Under the pieces are notes generated by a model that had not been told where the DNA came from, did no database searches, and was given only the letters and a program-made list of their open reading frames with translations. From Candidatus Zixiibacteriota bacterium (GTDB taxonomy: Bacteria > Zixibacteria > MSB-5A5 > GN15 > FEB-12): DNA of 9,298 nt. A program made the position numbers and the translations under genes. Numbering within the stretch: the first letter of the stretch is position 1; each line of letters starts with the position of its first letter. Shown piece by piece: positions 6,089 to 9,298 of this stretch. Location of the stretch: the NCBI GenBank assembly GCA_022570975.1, contig JACZYS010000090.1, positions 1 to 9,298 on the forward strand. The letters run 5' to 3'.

Positions 6089-7165
6089 TTAGTCCCTGGT
6101 CAGTGATACCACTGTCTTGCTGTCCAATTTTTTGATAAGTTCTACAACCAGTTTGACGGTGTTGTCAAAGTCGGTTCTGTTCAAAATTGAATTATGTGAG
6201 TGGATATATCTGACTGGCGGGCCAATCACAACCGAAGGCACTCCGACACGGCTGATATGGATTCTTCCGCCATCGGTTCCGCCCCGTTCCATGTATGAAA
6301 GATGATGCGGAATTTTCTTTGATTTTGCGGTTCTGATGGAGAGGTCTCTGAGTTTCAGGTTTGGAATCATGACGGCATCATAAATCAGAATAGACGGACC
6401 GCTGCCCAGTTTTTCTGTTTTTGAAAAACCGGCCGGTGGAATGTCCTGCCCAATTCCTGTATCAAGGACAATGCATACATCGGGGTCGGCTAACCAGGAA
6501 AGAGTTTGAGCTCCTCGAATTCCTACTTCTTCCTGAGCCGAGGCCGCTCCCAAGACAGTGTTGGGATGTTTGATTTTTTTCAGTTTTTTCATAACTTCAA
6601 TTACCACGGCACAGGACACACGATTGTCAAACGCTTTTGACATATACATTTTCTTGTTACCCATGATTATAAACTGAGAATCAGGAACAATCGGGTCGCC
6701 AACTTTGATACCGAGTCGTTTTTGGACGTTAAACTTTTCCTGCGCGCCGACATCGATAAACATATCTTTCAGTTCAAGTACTTTCTCTCTCTGTGCGGCA
6801 GTCAGTAAGTGCGGCGGAGTGGAACCAACAACGCCAATTACCGGACCTTTGGAAGTTATAATTCTCATTCTTTGTCCCAAAGTAACGTGCCCCCACCAGC
6901 CGCCTAATTGGAGGAATTTTATATACCCTTCTTTGGTAATCTCTTTGACCATGAAACCAACTTCATCAAGGTGACCGACAATCATAACTCTTGGAGATTT
7001 TTTGGCCCCGGCTTTAACAGCCATCAACGAGCCCATTTTGTCATACTTAATTTCGTCAACGTAGTTTTTCAGCTCTTTTGTCATCATCTTGCGGACTTCT
7101 GATTCATAGCCGGAGACACCGTTGAGCTCGGTCATTTTTTTTAATAACAGTTCTGTTTTATCCAA
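6089..7165 (-). CDS. M42 family metallopeptidase (glutamyl aminopeptidase / endoglucanase-like)
   Basis: This is a cytosolic zinc or cobalt aminopeptidase of the M42 family, which trims peptides, often as large oligomers. The start shown is TTG 7165 (358 residues): GAGGA lies 5 nt before it and the product then begins MDKTELLLKKMTELNGVSGY, as M42 enzymes usually do. The longer frame from GTG 7177 adds four residues but has no ribosome site and abuts a hairpin. Numbered from that GTG, the metal ligands are His69 (GHLDEVG), Asp184 (AFDNR), Glu217, Asp239 and His326, with Glu216 as catalytic base (QEEVGIRGA); all are present. There is no signal peptide. It is co-transcribed with cysS (7-bp gap), with no obvious functional link. 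The substrate cannot be told from sequence, and the old 'endoglucanase' name for some relatives should not be read as cellulase activity. Confidence 0.93.
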   Translation of the reverse strand: MDKTELLLKKMTELNGVSGYESEVRKMMTKELKNYVDEIKYDKMGSLMAVKAGAKKSPRVMIVGHLDEVGFMVKEITKEGYIKFLQLGGWWGHVTLGQRMRIITSKGPVIGVVGSTPPHLLTAAQREKVLELKDMFIDVGAQEKFNVQKRLGIKVGDPIVPDSQFIIMGNKKMYMSKAFDNRVSCAVVIEVMKKLKKIKHPNTVLGAASAQEEVGIRGAQTLSWLADPDVCIVLDTGIGQDIPPAGFSKTEKLGSGPSILIYDAVMIPNLKLRDLSIRTAKSKKIPHHLSYMERGGTDGGRIHISRVGVPSVVIGPPVRYIHSHNSILNRTDFDNTVKLVVELIKKLDSKTVVSLTRD

Positions 7166-7177
7166 TTTGTTCCTCAC

Positions 7178-7197
7178 AGCCGTTTACGGCTTTTTTT
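7178..7197 (+). terminator. Perfect hairpin with T-tract, plus-strand orientation
   Basis: AGCCGT-TT-ACGGCT (7178-7191) is followed by six more T residues on the plus strand, the form of an intrinsic terminator. No plus-strand gene precedes it, so it could only stop antisense transcription coming across cysS and the M42 gene. On the minus strand it is an A-run followed by a stem-loop in the M42 leader, ending 12 nt before the preferred TTG start. Confidence 0.5.
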
Positions 7198-7218
7198 GTT
7201 AATATAAATTTGAAATGG

Positions 7219-7247
7219 AATATAAAGAGATTATCTGATTTAGTCCA
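7219..7247 (-). promoter_or_regulatory. Putative sigma70-type promoter of the M42-cysS unit
   Basis: On the minus strand TGGACT (7247-7242, four of six -35 matches), a 17-bp spacer and TATATT (7224-7219, five of six) fit a vegetative promoter. Transcription would start near 7212, about 45 nt before the TTG start, with the stem-loop 7178-7191 in the leader. It would make M42-cysS separable from the upstream ddl operon. Confidence 0.4.
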
Positions 7248-7251
7248 TATC

Positions 7252-7281
7252 AAAAAATAGATCAATAAAACAGACTATTTT
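7252..7281 (-). terminator. Weak hairpin after ddl
   Basis: AAAATAG (7281-7275, including the ddl TAG stop) can pair with CTATTTT (7260-7254) on the minus strand, and the run continues to six T. The 7-bp stem has one G-C pair and a 14-nt loop, so it would be unstable; it fits a boundary between ddl and the next promoter but is only a candidate. Confidence 0.2.
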
Positions 7282-8291
7282 AAACCGGATTCAATTATCA
7301 TTCCTATGAGCTTGTCAAAGTCAATGCCGGATGCTTTGGCCGCCATCGGCGCCAGCGAGAGGTCTGTCATTCCCGGAAGAGTATTCAGTTCCAGACAATA
7401 ACAATTAGTTTTTTCATCCAGAATAAAATCGATTCTGGCCATACCGGCCGCCCCGATTATGTCGTATACTTTTCTGGCAGAATCCTGAAGTTCTTTTGTT
7501 GTATCAGAATCAATATCGGCCGGAACAATATATGTTGACTTGCCGTGGGTATATTTGGCTTGATAATCATAAAGCTCATTTGAGGTTTTGATTTCCACTA
7601 CCGGAAAAATATGTTCATCCAAAATAGCAACTGTTAACTCTCTTCCTGAGATAAAATCTTCTACTAAAATATTGGGCGAGTCGGTTAATGCTTTTTCAAA
7701 AGCCTTTATAAGTTCTTCAGGCGAGCTGACCTTAGAAATTCCAAGAGTTGATCCGCCATCGTTCGGTTTTACAATCACCGGAAAGGTGTGGGTTTCTTTA
7801 ATAGAATTTATAATCTCGTTTGATATCTCTTCAGTATTAAGACGAAAAAGCGACCAGACGGGAGTGGGGATTGATTCTGATTTGAATAAGCTCTTTGAAA
7901 TTGCTTTGTCCATTGCAATTGCCGAGGCAATCATATTGGAGCCGGTATAATGTTTTTCGGCCAGACTCAGCAGACTCTGAATGGTTCCGTTTTCTCCGAT
8001 TCCTCCATGCAAGGTGATAAAGACCAGATCAATATCATGAAAGCCGGGCGAGCCGATGGTGTTTGCCAGAGAGCGAAGATCTGATTTTTTTGGAGAAGTT
8101 GAATTGGCCGAATTATTATTTTTGAAATCAATAAAGAGGTTATCGTTGCCCACCAGAGATTTGTTGTTAGCCGGATCAATTGCAAAAACAGTATGTTCCT
8201 GCCTGATAAGCGATTCAAATACGGATTTACCGGAATCCAATGATACCTGACGTTCTTTTGAAATTCCTCCGGCAAGTAATAATATTTTCAT
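7275..8291 (-). CDS. ddl: D-alanine--D-alanine ligase
   Basis: This ATP-grasp enzyme joins two D-alanines in the cytosol to make the D-Ala-D-Ala end of the peptidoglycan pentapeptide. The 338 residues are close to the usual length (about 305-360). By alignment in mind to E. coli DdlB, the key residues are present: Glu13 (KERQVSL, corresponding to Glu15), Ser181 (GGSTLG, Ser150) and Lys246-Tyr247 in the omega loop YDYQAKY (Lys215-Tyr216). HGGIGENGT (95-103), RIDF (286-289) and ELNTLPGMT (301-309) are the ATP and metal-binding signatures. The omega-loop Tyr points to D-Ala-D-Ala rather than D-Ala-D-Lac synthesis. A Gln replaces the second Glu of the usual EREVS. The ATG overlaps the dedA stop (ATGA), so translation is probably coupled. 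Confidence 0.97.
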   Translation of the reverse strand: MKILLLAGGISKERQVSLDSGKSVFESLIRQEHTVFAIDPANNKSLVGNDNLFIDFKNNNSANSTSPKKSDLRSLANTIGSPGFHDIDLVFITLHGGIGENGTIQSLLSLAEKHYTGSNMIASAIAMDKAISKSLFKSESIPTPVWSLFRLNTEEISNEIINSIKETHTFPVIVKPNDGGSTLGISKVSSPEELIKAFEKALTDSPNILVEDFISGRELTVAILDEHIFPVVEIKTSNELYDYQAKYTHGKSTYIVPADIDSDTTKELQDSARKVYDIIGAAGMARIDFILDEKTNCYCLELNTLPGMTDLSLAPMAAKASGIDFDKLIGMIIESGLK

Positions 8292-8929
8292 TCGGCCTTT
8301 GCCCTATCTTTTGTACCAGGCTGTTTGATTTTTTTATAAACGATAACAAGTAATATCATAATTACTATCGGTATCAGCACATAATTATATGCGCTGAAAT
8401 ATTTGACCAATAAATCAGAATGCTCAACAAGTTTATATGAGACAAAAAGTAAAAGCGACGAGAACAGAAAATATGATAACAGAGAAAAAATAATCATTTT
8501 AGGAAGCGGCACCCGGCCAATCCCGGCCACAACGGCCAGAGCCGAGCGGATACCTACTACAAATCTGGAAAAAGTTAAAATAAGAACGCCTCTTTTTATA
8601 AATTGCTCTTCGATTTTTATAATGTCTGCAGAAGAAAAGTATTTATAGTTTTTTTTCATGAAGAAATCTCTTCCATATAACTTACCCCAGAAGTAAAGGA
8701 CCAGAACGGAAAGCATCCCTCCGCCAATAATAGCCAGATAAGTTTCAAATACAGACAGCCGCTGCATGCCCAGAAGTCCGCCGGCGGCAATAATGAAAGT
8801 ATCTCCGGGGAATGGCGGAAAAAGATTTTCAACGAAGCAGGCCAAAAATATTACCAGATATATTGCAAAGGAACCATAGGAAAAGAGATTTTCCAGAAAA
8901 TCACTTATGTATTGGGGGTTGTCAAACAT
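8288..8929 (-). CDS. DedA family membrane protein
   Basis: This 213-residue inner-membrane protein has the DedA (SNARE-associated/VTT) signature: ENLFPPFPGDTFI (34-46), a first re-entrant region with Glu34 and Asp43, and FSRFVVGIRS (120-129) with Arg122 and Arg128 before the AG motif. These acidic and basic pairs match those needed for function in E. coli YqjA/YghB. Hydrophobic segments are at about 18-36, 43-56, 60-81, 113-138, 144-166 and 180-198, with a basic tail (KKIKQPGTKDRAK). Family members include undecaprenyl-phosphate and other phospholipid translocases; the exact substrate cannot be told here. The ATG follows the ispF stop with no gap (TAA|ATG), no clear Shine-Dalgarno is seen, and the end overlaps ddl, so it is an internal operon gene. 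Confidence 0.93.
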   Translation of the reverse strand: MFDNPQYISDFLENLFSYGSFAIYLVIFLACFVENLFPPFPGDTFIIAAGGLLGMQRLSVFETYLAIIGGGMLSVLVLYFWGKLYGRDFFMKKNYKYFSSADIIKIEEQFIKRGVLILTFSRFVVGIRSALAVVAGIGRVPLPKMIIFSLLSYFLFSSLLLFVSYKLVEHSDLLVKYFSAYNYVLIPIVIMILLVIVYKKIKQPGTKDRAKAE

Positions 8930-9298
8930 TTACTTTGAGATAAGACAGACGGCACTGGCTGCCATACCTTCTCCTTTTCCCACAAATCCAAGTTTTTCAC
9001 CGGTGGTGGCTTTGATTGAAATTTGATTGAGATCAATACTCAAACATTCAGAAATATTTTTTCTCATCGACTCAATATGCTCGGACATTTTTGGTTTTTC
9101 CGCAATAATTGTGCTGTCGATATTTTCAATTTTATTGTATCCGGCTTCTTTTAATTTCAGGCAAACATCATTGAGCAGTTTAAGCGAGTCTGCGTTGCGA
9201 TATGTTTCATCCGAGGGTGGAAAATGAATGCCTATATCACCAAGAGCGGCGGCGCCCAAAAGGGCATCCATAATTGCATGAAGCAGAACATCGGCATC
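8930..9298 (-). CDS. ispF: 2-C-methyl-D-erythritol 2,4-cyclodiphosphate synthase, N-terminus outside window
   Basis: IspF cyclises CDP-methylerythritol 2-phosphate to methylerythritol cyclodiphosphate with release of CMP, in the non-mevalonate (MEP) isoprenoid pathway. The frame is open to the right edge, giving 122 residues of an enzyme usually about 157 long; roughly the first 35, including the Asp-x-His metal ligands, are missing. The visible part begins DADVLLHAIMDALLG, holding the conserved DxxLHA histidine, then GDIGIHFPP, then AEKPKM (CMP/substrate loop), and ends with KATTGEKLGFVGKGEG, the C-terminal signature. ATG 9271 is internal (codon 10 of the visible part), not the start. It is the first visible gene of the ispF-dedA-ddl operon; ispD commonly lies upstream in such loci but cannot be checked here. 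Confidence 0.97.
   Translation of the reverse strand, partial: DADVLLHAIMDALLGAAALGDIGIHFPPSDETYRNADSLKLLNDVCLKLKEAGYNKIENIDSTIIAEKPKMSEHIESMRKNISECLSIDLNQISIKATTGEKLGFVGKGEGMAASAVCLISK

Noticed and set aside
7588..7950. 120-codon plus-strand open frame
   Set aside because: It is antisense to the ATP-grasp core of ddl and shows no family motif.
7967..8275. 102-codon minus-strand open frame
   Set aside because: It overlaps the 5' part of ddl in another frame; the ddl frame carries all conserved residues, so this is a shadow.

Overview
The window reads almost entirely on the minus strand. It looks like a bacterial chromosome of moderate G+C, plausibly a Gram-negative FCB-type organism (Zixibacteria-like). 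That is inferred from a large secreted lipoprotein built of Ig/FN3-like domains and 'PSWSPDG' propeller repeats, together with isoprenoid, D-Ala-D-Ala and M42 peptidase housekeeping genes. No 16S rRNA or marker gene is present to confirm the phylum.

Right part (about 4684-9298, read right to left): a compact housekeeping block. ispF (N-terminus outside the window), a DedA-family membrane protein and ddl are joined by abutting or overlapping stop/start codons (TAA|ATG, then ATGA), so they form one operon. A 97-bp gap with a plausible sigma70-type promoter separates them from a second unit, an M42 metallopeptidase followed 7 bp later by cysS. IspF supplies isoprenoid precursors (hence undecaprenyl carriers), DedA proteins include undecaprenyl-phosphate translocases, and Ddl makes the D-Ala-D-Ala end of peptidoglycan, so the first operon has a possible cell-envelope theme.

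Middle (about 4350-4683): a tRNA-Thr(UGU) gene with a near-consensus promoter about 110 bp upstream. Between promoter and tRNA lies a small array of phased AAACT-N3-AGTTT repeats bounded by an 11-bp direct repeat.

Left part (1-4349): directly downstream of the tRNA and in the same orientation is a complete tyrosine recombinase with all catalytic residues, then a lipoprotein gene of at least 1094 codons that runs off the left edge. The recombinase is flanked by a 9-bp direct repeat (TGTCAGGTG), and its start region lies inside a 10-bp inverted repeat. This part looks more A+T-rich and uses different codons from the housekeeping block. The layout (tRNA, integrase, accessory surface gene) resembles the edge of a tRNA-associated integrated element, but no duplicated tRNA end is visible here, so that remains inference. 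No CRISPR array, rRNA or transposase was seen, and no convincing plus-strand gene.
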